From: Veillonella rogosae JCM 15642
GTDB lineage: Bacteria; Bacillota; Negativicutes; Veillonellales; Veillonellaceae
Reading direction: 5' to 3'
DNA: 64,000 nucleotides
NCBI RefSeq assembly: GCF_002959775.1
Contig: NZ_PPCX01000002.1
Coordinates: 186,001 to 250,000, forward strand
Position numbers and translations under genes: made by a program. The notes under the pieces were generated by a model, which did no database searches, had not been told where the DNA came from, and saw nothing but the letters and a program-made list of their open reading frames with translations. Shown piece by piece: positions 42,395 through 51,041 of this stretch (the stretch's first letter is position 1; each line of letters begins with the position of its first letter).

Positions 42395-43614
42395 ATGTAT
42401 TAACCATTACACAATTGAACAATCTCATAAAGCGCACCCTAGATAGGGAATATCTACTAAAAAATGTTTATGTTAGCGGTACTATCATCAATGCTAAACG
42501 TCATAGTAGTGGACACATGTATTTTTCTTTGAAAGATGAGGAGTCTGCCATTGATGTAACTATGTGGTCTAGCACTGTTATGCAAAAAGGGTTGGCTAAT
42601 GCCATTCAAAATGGTTTATTAGTAACTGTAAAAGCATCTGTTAATTTTTACAATAAAATGGGCCGGTTAAATCTCATTGCATCTGATATGCAAATAGGTT
42701 CTAAAAGCCCGTTGCAGCTTGAATTTGACGCTTTAAAACGAGAATTAACTGCTTTAGGATACTTTGATGATGGACACAAACAAAGTTTACCGCATATGGC
42801 GAGCTGCATTGGAATAGTCACGTCGCAATCTGGCGCCGTATTACATGATATTTTACATGTCAGCGAGCGACGTAACCCATTAGTTCAATTTAAATTATTC
42901 TCTGTTCCTGTACAAGGTAATACTGCGGGACCTATTATTGCCAAAGGTATTGCTACTGCTGATGCAGATCCTGATGTAGATCTTATTATTGTTGGTCGTG
43001 GTGGCGGGTCTATGGAGGACTTGTGGTGCTTCAATGATAGAGCAGTAGTAGAAGCTATTTATACGGCTAATACGCCAGTTATTTCCGCTGTAGGCCATGA
43101 AACTGATTACACCTTATGTGATTATGTGGCAGATGCACGTGGTGCTACGCCGAGTCATGCTGCAGAAATGGCGGTCTTGCCACTTACTACATTACAAGAT
43201 CAGTTAACAGAAAAAGAAGAGTATTTACACGAATATATACGTTATACACTACAACAAAAACGAACAGATTTGACATTACTCTTTAATCGCAGACTCGGTA
43301 TACCAGCACTTCAATTTTTACATAAGCAAAAATCATATTTACAAGAACTTACACAAACATTAACAAATATTACTAAAGAGAGATGTAATACTGAAAAGCA
43401 TAGTTTAGCATTATTAGCCCAACAGTTAGAGTCTTTAAATCCATTACAAATGATGGTTAAGGGATTCGCCAAGGTAGAGCATAATAATGAACCTATAACT
43501 TCGGTGTCCCAATTGCAACCGAATGATGATATACGAGTTACATTAGCAGATGGTTATGTTACTGCCACGGTAAAGGAGGCGCACAAAGATGGCCGCATCA
43601 CTAAAAAGTTATGA
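42391..43614 (+). CDS. xseA: Exodeoxyribonuclease VII large subunit
   Basis: XseA is the catalytic subunit of the single-strand-specific exonuclease VII. The 407-aa protein shows an N-terminal OB fold (VYVSGTIINAKRHSSGHMYF, SLKDEESAIDVTMW) and the catalytic domain with GIVTSQSGAVLHDI, LIIVGRGGGSMEDLWCFND and SAVGHETDYTLCDYVADARG. A coiled-coil region follows and a basic C-terminus. It starts with GTG overlapping the previous stop. xseB begins 26 nt before its end. Confidence 0.96.
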   Translation: MNVLTITQLNNLIKRTLDREYLLKNVYVSGTIINAKRHSSGHMYFSLKDEESAIDVTMWSSTVMQKGLANAIQNGLLVTVKASVNFYNKMGRLNLIASDMQIGSKSPLQLEFDALKRELTALGYFDDGHKQSLPHMASCIGIVTSQSGAVLHDILHVSERRNPLVQFKLFSVPVQGNTAGPIIAKGIATADADPDVDLIIVGRGGGSMEDLWCFNDRAVVEAIYTANTPVISAVGHETDYTLCDYVADARGATPSHAAEMAVLPLTTLQDQLTEKEEYLHEYIRYTLQQKRTDLTLLFNRRLGIPALQFLHKQKSYLQELTQTLTNITKERCNTEKHSLALLAQQLESLNPLQMMVKGFAKVEHNNEPITSVSQLQPNDDIRVTLADGYVTATVKEAHKDGRITKKL

Positions 43615-43795
43615 GAAAAAATATAAAGCCTTAGAAGATATTGTTAAGCAATTAGACGATGGTGATATGACTATCTCTGAACTCTTAAATCAATATAAAA
43701 AAGGGCTAACCTTAGTTAAGGAATGTGCGGAAATGCTTGATTCCGTTGAAGCTGAGGTACAACAAATTATCGAAGAAGTCCGCATCAGCGAATAA
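43589..43795 (+). CDS. xseB: Exodeoxyribonuclease VII small subunit
   Basis: This 68-aa helical hairpin protein is the small subunit of exonuclease VII. It has KALEDIVKQLDDGDMTISEL and the following LNQYKKGLTLVKECAEMLD, matching the family. The GGAGG ribosome binding site lies within the end of xseA, and ispA follows after 9 nt, the standard xseA-xseB-ispA order. Confidence 0.95.
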   Translation: MAASLKSYEKKYKALEDIVKQLDDGDMTISELLNQYKKGLTLVKECAEMLDSVEAEVQQIIEEVRISE

Positions 43796-43804
43796 GGAGA
43801 TTCT

Positions 43805-44683
43805 ATGTTCAAAGAATATTTAGCGGCTAGCAAACAAAATATTGAACAATGGTTAGGTGAGGTATTAACTAGTCCAAATCAAGAATTTAAACCTCTGTAT
43901 GAATCCATGAATTACAGCTTAATGCAAGGTGGTAAACGAATCCGACCAATCTTATCTAAAGCTGTATTAGAAATGCTTCATAAAGATCCTGCTGATTATA
44001 AAGAGTTTCTATGTGCAATGGAGTGTATCCATACGTATTCCTTAGTACATGATGATTTACCGGCCATGGATAATGATGATTATCGTAGAGGTAATTTAAC
44101 AAATCATAAAGTTTATGGTGAAGGTTTAGCTATTTTAGCGGGCGATGGTTTATTAACGTATGCCTTTCAATTAATGACCGCTAATAATAAAGCCTCTGCT
44201 CAAGATAAACTCAATGCTATACAATGTGTGGCAATTGCTGCAGGCCCAGAAGGTATGGTCGGCGGTCAAGCCTTTGATATGCTTAGTGAAGATAAACACA
44301 TTCCATTAGAAGAGTTAAAAGTTCTACATCGCGGTAAAACGGGCGCTTTATTTAATGCTTCTGTAGAGTTAGGTCTCATTTTAGGCAATGCAGATACTGT
44401 TACGCGAACAGCGTTAATGGAATATGCTAATTGTTTAGGATTGTTATTCCAAATTACTGATGATATTCTAGATGTAACAGGTACTATTGAAGAATTAGGA
44501 AAAACTCCTGGCAGTGATATTCGCCAACATAAATCTACTTATGTATCTTTACTTGGTTTAGAGGGCGCAAAAGAGCAAGCCTCTTCAGTAGGTGAACAAG
44601 CTCACAAAGCATTAAACTCCGTTTCTTATGATACATCTATCTTAGCAGCATTAATTGATTATCTTTTAAAACGTACGAATTAA
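43805..44683 (+). CDS. ispA: Farnesyl diphosphate synthase (polyprenyl synthetase family)
   Basis: IspA condenses IPP with DMAPP and GPP to farnesyl diphosphate, the precursor of undecaprenyl and quinone chains. The 292-aa protein has MQGGKRIRPIL, the first aspartate-rich motif LVHDDLPAMDND (about residues 80-91), HRGKTGALF, and the second motif FQITDDILDVTG. Short-chain specificity is inferred from size and the xseB neighbourhood; geranylgeranyl synthase is possible. Confidence 0.94.
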   Translation: MFKEYLAASKQNIEQWLGEVLTSPNQEFKPLYESMNYSLMQGGKRIRPILSKAVLEMLHKDPADYKEFLCAMECIHTYSLVHDDLPAMDNDDYRRGNLTNHKVYGEGLAILAGDGLLTYAFQLMTANNKASAQDKLNAIQCVAIAAGPEGMVGGQAFDMLSEDKHIPLEELKVLHRGKTGALFNASVELGLILGNADTVTRTALMEYANCLGLLFQITDDILDVTGTIEELGKTPGSDIRQHKSTYVSLLGLEGAKEQASSVGEQAHKALNSVSYDTSILAALIDYLLKRTN

Positions 44684-44711
44684 TATGTATTACCTCTAAA
44701 AGGTACAAAGA

Positions 44712-45191
44712 ATGATTGATATATTACCACAAATAGCACATAACTACATAGCGCAAGCCGCATTTTGGGGCTGGTTTACTGCTCAAGCTATCAAATTTGT
44801 ATGGCAACTGGTAAGACATGGTAAATTTCGTCCAGAACGCCTTGTAGGCTCTGGTGGATTTCCTAGTTCCCATACATCCTTTGTCATTGCTACTACTACG
44901 GCTATTTACCTTAAAAATGGTGTATCAGATCTCTTTATTTTGTCCTTAGTATTCTCTATAGTCGTTATGTATGATGCATCCGGTGTTCGATTAGAGGCAG
45001 GAAAACAAGCTCAAATACTTAATCAAATTGTGGAATATTTTACGAAGAAAAATATTCCTGTTCAAATAACGCGTAAAGAAGCGCTTAAAGAGTTATTAGG
45101 ACATACCCCTGTGGAGGTATTTGGTGGTTTAATTCTAGGTATTCTCGTAGCCTATATTCAGTTTTATTATATTTATAATGGTGTACTATGA
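44712..45191 (+). CDS. Divergent PAP2 family protein (YuiD-like)
   Basis: The 159-aa membrane protein belongs to the divergent PAP2 family (YuiD): AQAIKFVWQLVRHGKF, GSGGFPSSHTSFVIATTTAI and the C-terminal GHTPVEVFGGLILGILVAY. The SSH and GHT motifs resemble the phosphatase core of PAP2 lipid phosphatases, but activity in this subfamily is not established. It shares ATGA with tlyA. A second, classical PAP2 protein lies at 59.6 kb. Confidence 0.88.
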   Translation: MIDILPQIAHNYIAQAAFWGWFTAQAIKFVWQLVRHGKFRPERLVGSGGFPSSHTSFVIATTTAIYLKNGVSDLFILSLVFSIVVMYDASGVRLEAGKQAQILNQIVEYFTKKNIPVQITRKEALKELLGHTPVEVFGGLILGILVAYIQFYYIYNGVL

Positions 45192-45991
45192 GCAGTAAAG
45201 AACGGTTAGATATACTCCTTGTCAATCGAGGACTTTTTGAAAGCAGAGAAAAAGCAAAAGCCGCTATCATGGCGGGACTTATCTTTATGGATACTACGCG
45301 CATTGATAAAGCAGGCACAAAAGTTCCTGTCGATGCTAATATCCTTGTAAAAGGCAATACCTTGCCGTATGTAAGTCGTGGTGGACTTAAATTAGAAAAA
45401 GCTATCCAAATATATCCTATCGATTTACAAGACGCTGTCATGGTTGATATAGGTGCTAGTACAGGCGGTTTTACTGACTGTGCATTACAAAATGGCGCAT
45501 CTAAAGTGTTTGCCATTGATGTAGGATACAACCAATTAGCTTGGAAATTACGTCAAGATCCGCGTGTTATCAACATGGAAAAACAAAATATCCGTACTGT
45601 TACACCAGAGCAATTAGGTGAACTTGTAGATTTTATTTCTATTGATGTAGCCTTTATTTCATTAGACAAAGTTCTACCAGTTGCTACCACATTATTAAAA
45701 GATACGGGATCACTTGTTGCCTTAATTAAACCTCAATTTGAAGCGGGCAAAGAAAATGTTGGTAAGGGCGGTATAGTACGAGATAGTAACATTCACAAAG
45801 AAGTTTTACACCGAATACTACAAGTTGCTTATGACTGTGGATTGTATATCCATGGCTTAACCTTCTCACCCATCAAAGGAATGGAAGGAAATATTGAGTT
45901 CTTAGGTTATTTTAAAAAGTACGAAGAAGGAGCTTTAACTATTAACGATGAATTAATTGATGCAGTCGTTACTGAAGCTCATTCGTTATAG
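45188..45991 (+). CDS. tlyA: TlyA family rRNA 2'-O-methyltransferase
   Basis: TlyA-type enzymes methylate ribose in rRNA (C1409 of 16S and, in long forms, C1920 of 23S). The 267-aa protein has an N-terminal S4 domain (ERLDILLVNRGLFESREKAK) and an FtsJ-like domain with YVSRGGLKLEKAI, the SAM loop MVDIGASTGGFTDCAL and ALIKPQFEAGKENVGKGG. Some family members have been called hemolysins; nothing here supports that role. It precedes nadK by 9 nt, as in many Firmicutes. Confidence 0.94.
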   Translation: MSSKERLDILLVNRGLFESREKAKAAIMAGLIFMDTTRIDKAGTKVPVDANILVKGNTLPYVSRGGLKLEKAIQIYPIDLQDAVMVDIGASTGGFTDCALQNGASKVFAIDVGYNQLAWKLRQDPRVINMEKQNIRTVTPEQLGELVDFISIDVAFISLDKVLPVATTLLKDTGSLVALIKPQFEAGKENVGKGGIVRDSNIHKEVLHRILQVAYDCGLYIHGLTFSPIKGMEGNIEFLGYFKKYEEGALTINDELIDAVVTEAHSL

Positions 45992-46000
45992 GAGATTACT

Positions 46001-46885
46001 ATGCGTATCGGATTCTTCCCGAATATGGGGAAAAGCAACATTATGGCAGTTCTAAAAATGGCTGCTCATATTTGTAAAGAAGAAGGTATCGAAGTATTTT
46101 TGCCAGATGATCTCGAATCAGATGCACCTGCACGAGTACTTAAGATTCCAAAAACTCATATTATAAGCCGTCCAGAAATCTTTAAACAAATAGATATTGC
46201 ATTTAGTTTTGGTGGAGATGGTACAATCATTCATTTAGCCCGACAAATCTATCCGTATAATGTACCAGTGTGCGGTATTAACTTAGGTGAACTAGGATTC
46301 TTAAATCAAATAGAAATTCACCAAATGCAAAGTCATATAAAACGTATAGTTCAAGGTGAGTACAAAATAGAAAAGCGCGGTCACTTATATGCTTATATTG
46401 ACCGTAATGATGGGAATGAAGAGGAGTTAGTACCAATTATTAATGAAATTGTTATCACTCGTGCAGAACCAGCAAAAATGGCACGAATTCATATGTCTGT
46501 TAATAATCAACATACTCAAATGTATCCATCTGATGGTTTAATCATTTCTTCTGCTACAGGTTCTACGGGATATAATTTATCTGCTGGGGGACCTATTATG
46601 AAACCAGATAATAGATCTATCATAGTTACACCAGTAGCACCGCATCTAATCCAAGGTGTATCTCTAGTATTAGAGGAGCATGATACGATTCAAATTACAA
46701 TGCCTGAGCGAGAACCACAATTACACATTTGTATTGATGGTACTTTTGACTATACTTTTACAAATAAAGAAACCTTACATATAAGTTCCAATCCTGTTTA
46801 CTGCTTATTTGTACGATTCAAAGATCAATGTTTCTTTGGTACATTATTTAAAAAATTAGCGTCTCGTAGAGACGAATTGTTATAA
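46001..46885 (+). CDS. nadK: NAD kinase
   Basis: NadK makes NADP from NAD. The 294-aa protein has the diacylglycerol-kinase-like GGDG motif in FSFGGDGTIIHLAR (about residues 69-82), GINLGELGFLNQIE, and the NAD-binding PSDGLIISSATGSTGYNLSAGG (split here only by convention of the family motifs). Order tlyA-nadK-mnmM-argR-recN is standard in Gram-positive relatives. Confidence 0.96.
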   Translation: MRIGFFPNMGKSNIMAVLKMAAHICKEEGIEVFLPDDLESDAPARVLKIPKTHIISRPEIFKQIDIAFSFGGDGTIIHLARQIYPYNVPVCGINLGELGFLNQIEIHQMQSHIKRIVQGEYKIEKRGHLYAYIDRNDGNEEELVPIINEIVITRAEPAKMARIHMSVNNQHTQMYPSDGLIISSATGSTGYNLSAGGPIMKPDNRSIIVTPVAPHLIQGVSLVLEEHDTIQITMPEREPQLHICIDGTFDYTFTNKETLHISSNPVYCLFVRFKDQCFFGTLFKKLASRRDELL

Positions 46886-46909
46886 CCAAATCTCAAGTGG
46901 GGTGGTTTC

Positions 46910-47485
46910 GTGATTAACATTAACAATGCTGTTCAATTTCAACATTTAATCTGGGATCGGTCAATGAAAAAAGCCAAAGTAGTAGTTGATGCTACATGTG
47001 GTAATGGACATGATTTATTGTACTTAGCAAAGCGTGCACAAAAAGGATGTCATTTATTTGGCATCGATATCCAAATGAAAGCCATCAATAGTAGTAAAGA
47101 ACTACTAAAGACTAATGATATTGCACCTGATGTAAGTCTAACCTTTATTCATGATTCCCATGATCTAGCCTTAGCTCATCAATTAAAAGATGAAGTTATC
47201 GATTTAATGATTTTCAACTTAGGTTATTTGCCTGGTAGTAATCATAAAGTTATAACTAAACCGCATCAAACTATAGATGCCATAGATAAGGGGTTACATA
47301 AGTTATCTAAATCAGGAGTTATCACAATTGTTGCTTACCCTGGAACTTCTGAAGGGAAGGAAGAAATGCAGTCTCTTACATCATATTTATCAGATTTAGA
47401 ACAGAAATTGTATAATGTATGTCATTGGCATCCAATGAACCAAATTAATAACCCACCAGAGTTGTTTATATTACAAAAACGATAA
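46910..47485 (+). CDS. mnmM: Class I SAM-dependent methyltransferase, MnmM/YtqB type
   Basis: MnmM (YtqB) methylates the nm5 group of wobble uridines to mnm5s2U in Gram-positive bacteria, using the 2-thiouridine made by MnmA. The 191-aa protein has the SAM loop VVDATCGNGHDLLYLA and the signature MIFNLGYLPGSNH. It starts with GTG behind GGGGTGG. The family assignment is good; the exact reaction is transferred from studied homologs. It ends with a strong terminator. Confidence 0.85.
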   Translation: MININNAVQFQHLIWDRSMKKAKVVVDATCGNGHDLLYLAKRAQKGCHLFGIDIQMKAINSSKELLKTNDIAPDVSLTFIHDSHDLALAHQLKDEVIDLMIFNLGYLPGSNHKVITKPHQTIDAIDKGLHKLSKSGVITIVAYPGTSEGKEEMQSLTSYLSDLEQKLYNVCHWHPMNQINNPPELFILQKR

Positions 47486-47534
47486 AAAGCTATATATCTT
47501 TATTCATTATGAATAAAACTCATAATCAACATGT

Positions 47535-47563
47535 AAAAGCCCCTTTATAGGGGCTTTTATTTA
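47535..47563 (+). terminator. Terminator after mnmM
   Basis: AAAAGCCCC and GGGGCTTTT enclose loop TTTATA, followed by ATTTA; an outer ACATGTA/TACATGT dyad extends it. The rest of the 320-bp gap to argR is AT-rich, with a TATAAT at 47680-47685 and the argR operator region. Confidence 0.85.
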
Positions 47564-47714
47564 TACATGTATATTTTTCTACTTTTAAATTATTAATTCC
47601 CTATAAATAGATGAACCTTATAGGTTAAGCGTTTGCACGTTATCAGTATATAGAAAATTAACAATATTTTAAATATTAGTATAATATGCATAACGAGTAT
47701 GATATATGCGATTT

Positions 47715-47748
47715 ATACCATATATTAATTATGAATATATGGTATAAT
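47715..47748 (+). promoter_or_regulatory. argR promoter region with a 12-bp palindrome over the -10 box
   Basis: ATACCATATATT (47715-47726) and AATATATGGTAT (47734-47745) form a perfect 12-bp inverted repeat with a 7-nt spacer. The right arm overlaps TATAAT (47743-47748). The centre ATTATGAATATAT resembles half of an ARG box, so ArgR autoregulation is likely, although the match to the ARG consensus is partial. Confidence 0.6.
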
Positions 47749-47805
47749 ATTATCAGAAAGATATTATTCTCTTTTATGTGCAAGTTTTAAAAAAGGGAGT
47801 TCACA

Positions 47806-48261
47806 ATGAAACGCTATCGCTATAACAAAATTAAAGAAATCGTGCAGTCCAAGGCGATTGAAACACAAGAGGAACTAGCAGCGGCCTTATTAGAAGAAGG
47901 TATTGAAGTAACACAGGCTACAGTTTCCCGTGACATTAAGGAATTAATGTTAATTAAAATTCCTACAGGCGATGGACATTATCGTTATGCGTTATCACCT
48001 GAGGAAAACGTAGTTTTATCTCGTAGTCGCATTAACAGATTATTCCAAGATTCTTTAATTAAGGTTGATCACAGTCTAAACCAAGTTGTATTACATACAA
48101 TTCCTGGCTCTGCTCAATCTGTAGCATTTTCTATCGACCATGCAAAATGGACTGAAATTATCGGTACCTTAGCAGGGGATGATACTATTTTGTTAATTGC
48201 AAAATCTGAAGCTGAAGTTCCAGCGATTTTAGCGAAAATCCAAGATTTAATGAAGGACTAA
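47806..48261 (+). CDS. argR: Arginine repressor ArgR
   Basis: ArgR binds ARG boxes with arginine as corepressor. The 151-aa protein has the winged helix (KIKEIVQSKAIETQEELAAA, VTQATVSRDIKELMLIKIP) and the arginine-binding trimerisation domain with GTLAGDDTILLIAKS. GGGAG is 8 nt before the start. It is followed after 4 nt by recN, a common pairing. No arginine biosynthesis gene is in the window. Confidence 0.95.
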   Translation: MKRYRYNKIKEIVQSKAIETQEELAAALLEEGIEVTQATVSRDIKELMLIKIPTGDGHYRYALSPEENVVLSRSRINRLFQDSLIKVDHSLNQVVLHTIPGSAQSVAFSIDHAKWTEIIGTLAGDDTILLIAKSEAEVPAILAKIQDLMKD

Positions 48262-48265
48262 TCAT

Positions 48266-49930
48266 ATGTTAACGCAAATGAGCATTCGCAACTTTGCGTT
48301 GATTGAGCAAATGAATATTTCATTTAATGATGGCATAACTATCTTTACCGGCGAAACTGGGGCAGGGAAATCCATTCTTATGGATGCCTTTAGTATCCTA
48401 TTAGGAGAACGCGCGAGCAGCGAGTTTATTCGTCACGGTAAAGATAGTTTTGTTATAGACGGAATATTTGATATTGCTCATCACCAAAGTATTCAAGAAT
48501 TATTAGAGTCTAAAAATATAATGGTTGAAGAAGGCCAATTAATTCTATCACGCTCTTTTAACCGTAATGGTAAATCATCGATCTTAGCTAATGATCAGCC
48601 GATACCATTGAAAGCATTAAAAGAAATTGGTCAATATTTAGCAGATATTCATGGTCAATACAGTAACCAACGATTGCTTGATGCTGATACACATCATGAA
48701 TATTTAGATACTTTTAATCAAGAAGGTAAAACTGCTTATAAGGCTTATAGAGAGGCTTATAAAGTCTACAAGCAAGCTAAGCAAGAAGTAGATAATTTAC
48801 AAGAGAATATGTCTGAGCGCGCTCGAGAGCTCGATATGTTACGATATCAAATCGATGAGATTGAAGATGCTGGTTTAAGCATTGGTGAAGATATTTCTAT
48901 TGCTGAGGAACTTAAGCGTCTAGATAGTTTCGAACACATTGATAAAGTACTTGGATCTTGCTATGATGCCTTTTACAATGGTCGTCAACCTTTATTAGAC
49001 ACGATTAATTCTATAAAGGTTGAGGTGAATGACCTTGTAAAATACGATGCAGAATTAAAAGAAGTATCTGAAATGGTTGACTCTGCGTATTTCCAACTAG
49101 AAGAAGCGGCTCAGTCTTTAGACCGTTACAGAGACACCATCAGCTACGATGAGGAACGTTATAAATATTGCCAAGATCGAGATACTACCATCTATGGATT
49201 AAAGAAAAAATATGGTGATTCCGTAGAAGAAATTTTAGCATATGAAGAAAAGGCTCAAGCACGTTTAGAAGAACTAGAAGGACTTGTATTTGCTCAAGAT
49301 GAATTAGAAGCTCGTCTTGAAGAAGCCAAAAAAGTAGCAGAAGAAGCATTAACAGTTTTGCACAAGGTTCGACTCAAAAATGCGAAAGTGATTTCTACAG
49401 CTTTACATCAAGAATTAGTTGATTTAGGAATGCCTAAGGGTGATATTCAATTTCATATTGAAGAAGGGGATGAACTCTCTTCATTAGGTGCTAAATCCAT
49501 TGAAATGCTATTTTCTTCTAATAAAGGGGAACAATTGCTTCCGTTACATAAAGTAGCGTCCGGTGGTGAATTGGCTCGTATCGCCTTAGCCTTTAAATCA
49601 GTATTCCGTAGTGATGCTTTCAAAACTATGGTATTTGACGAAATCGATGTTGGCATCAGTGGTGATATTGCACTTAAGGTTGCAGAAAAAATCCTGAATT
49701 TATCTAAAACTAATCAAGTATTTTGTATAACTCATTTACCTCAAACAGCTAGTATTGCAAAACAACATTATCATCTCTCTAAAATAGAGCAAGATGACCG
49801 CACAATCTCTACCTTAGCAGTATTAAATGAGGAGGAACGAGTTACTCAGATAGCTTCTATGATGTCTGGTCGAGGAATGTCCACTACGGCTTTAGCTGCA
49901 GCTAAAGAACTTATTGACCATTTTAATTGA
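48266..49930 (+). CDS. recN: DNA repair protein RecN
   Basis: RecN is an SMC-like ATPase in double-strand break repair. The 554-aa protein has Walker A FTGETGAGKSILMDAFS (about residues 28-44), a central coiled coil (about 150-370), the signature KVASGGELARIALAFK and Walker B VFDEIDVGISG. No SOS box is visible directly upstream; it is probably transcribed with argR. The 290-nt gap after it holds the lysine riboswitch. Confidence 0.97.
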   Translation: MLTQMSIRNFALIEQMNISFNDGITIFTGETGAGKSILMDAFSILLGERASSEFIRHGKDSFVIDGIFDIAHHQSIQELLESKNIMVEEGQLILSRSFNRNGKSSILANDQPIPLKALKEIGQYLADIHGQYSNQRLLDADTHHEYLDTFNQEGKTAYKAYREAYKVYKQAKQEVDNLQENMSERARELDMLRYQIDEIEDAGLSIGEDISIAEELKRLDSFEHIDKVLGSCYDAFYNGRQPLLDTINSIKVEVNDLVKYDAELKEVSEMVDSAYFQLEEAAQSLDRYRDTISYDEERYKYCQDRDTTIYGLKKKYGDSVEEILAYEEKAQARLEELEGLVFAQDELEARLEEAKKVAEEALTVLHKVRLKNAKVISTALHQELVDLGMPKGDIQFHIEEGDELSSLGAKSIEMLFSSNKGEQLLPLHKVASGGELARIALAFKSVFRSDAFKTMVFDEIDVGISGDIALKVAEKILNLSKTNQVFCITHLPQTASIAKQHYHLSKIEQDDRTISTLAVLNEEERVTQIASMMSGRGMSTTALAAAKELIDHFN

Positions 49931-49971
49931 CTAAAATCGCATAATTACATATACTAATAGTATTAAATGAA

Positions 49972-50145
49972 TATGTTGATAGAGGTGCGAGTATTAAGAG
50001 TAATCATGAGGAGTAGGCATGCATTGATCCATGATAAAAGGGATGCTTGCCGAAGTTCGATGATTGCAACTCATCGTTCTGGTTGTCTATTTAATAGATA
50101 GATAACTGTCATCAATCTTGTATTGGTGGAGTGCTATCATTGAGC
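49972..50145 (+). ncRNA. Lysine riboswitch (L box) of the dap operon
   Basis: The conserved core is present in order: AGAGGTGCGA-N6-AAGAGTAA (49981 onward), GGGATGCTTGCCGAAG (50040-50055), CTGGTTGTCTATTT...GATAACTGTCATCA, and GGAGTGCTATCA (50128-50139). P1 is closed by TGATAG (49977-49982) with CTATCA (50134-50139). The downstream terminator and the dapB-asd-dapA genes confirm the assignment: high lysine would stop transcription. Confidence 0.93.
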
Positions 50146-50179
50146 TTTTAGTAAGAATATATATAGCTATATAATCTAT

Positions 50180-50210
50180 AAAGCCAGTGGATGCATCCAC
50201 TGGCTTTTTT
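50180..50210 (+). terminator. Riboswitch-controlled terminator before dapB
   Basis: AAGCCAGTGGAT and ATCCACTGGCTT form a self-complementary palindrome (practical loop TGCA at 50192-50195), followed by TTTTTT that touches the GGAGG site of dapB. GCTTTTAG at 50144-50151 can pair imperfectly with CTATAAAGC (50176-50184), a possible antiterminator. Confidence 0.9.
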
Positions 50211-50220
50211 GGAGGTATAT

Positions 50221-51018
50221 ATGATTCGAGTAATGGTAAATGGCGCTGGCGGCAAAATGGGTCGTGAAGTTGTCAAAGCAGTACATAACGATCCTGAATT
50301 AACATTAGTAGGTGGCATTGACCCAACTAAGGCAGGTGAAGATGTAGGCTCCGTAGCAGGAATCGAACAAGTGGGTATCAAGATGAATGCCTCCATTGAT
50401 GAGGTAATTGATACAAATAAACCTGATGTTATCGTAGATTTTACAAATCCAGCTGTTATCTATGAAAACGCGAAAAAAATGTTATCTGCTGGAATTCATG
50501 TTGTTATTGGTACTACTGGATTAACAAATGAGCAACGAGATGAGCTAGATGCAATTGGCCGTGCTAATAATGCAAATTGTTTAGTAGCTCCAAACTTCTC
50601 ACTAGGTGCAGTTATGATGATGAAAGTATCAGCGGAATTAGCTCCATATTTCCCTAATGTGGAGATTATAGAGTTACATCATAATCATAAGTATGATGCG
50701 CCTTCTGGTACAGCTATTTTAACTGCTAAATTAATTAGCGATGCTAAAGAGGCCGCTAAGGTAACTGCCGATGAAGATTTAACTCGTGAAAGTTTACCAG
50801 GTGCTCGTGGTGCTAAGGTTGACGATGTTACTATCCATAGTGTACGTCTACCTGGCTATGTAGCTCATCAAGAAGTACTTTTTGGGGGATATGACGAAAC
50901 ATTAACTATCCGACATGATAGTTTAAGCCGTTTATCTTTTATGCCTGGTGTTGTATTAGCGTGTAAAAAAATTAGTTCTAAAACAGGTTTAACATACGGT
51001 TTAGAACATTATCTATAA
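50221..51018 (+). CDS. dapB: 4-hydroxy-tetrahydrodipicolinate reductase
   Basis: DapB reduces the dihydrodipicolinate precursor in the diaminopimelate/lysine pathway. The 265-aa protein has the Rossmann loop VNGAGGKMGREVV, DFTNPAV, GTTGLTNEQ, and the catalytic ELHHNHKYDAPSGTA. ATG 50221 follows GGAGGTATAT; an earlier in-frame ATG at 50191 lies inside the terminator stem. First gene of the dapB-asd-dapA operon. Confidence 0.97.
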   Translation: MIRVMVNGAGGKMGREVVKAVHNDPELTLVGGIDPTKAGEDVGSVAGIEQVGIKMNASIDEVIDTNKPDVIVDFTNPAVIYENAKKMLSAGIHVVIGTTGLTNEQRDELDAIGRANNANCLVAPNFSLGAVMMMKVSAELAPYFPNVEIIELHHNHKYDAPSGTAILTAKLISDAKEAAKVTADEDLTRESLPGARGAKVDDVTIHSVRLPGYVAHQEVLFGGYDETLTIRHDSLSRLSFMPGVVLACKKISSKTGLTYGLEHYL

Positions 51019-51041
51019 TATTTGAGCAAGGAGATTTATCA

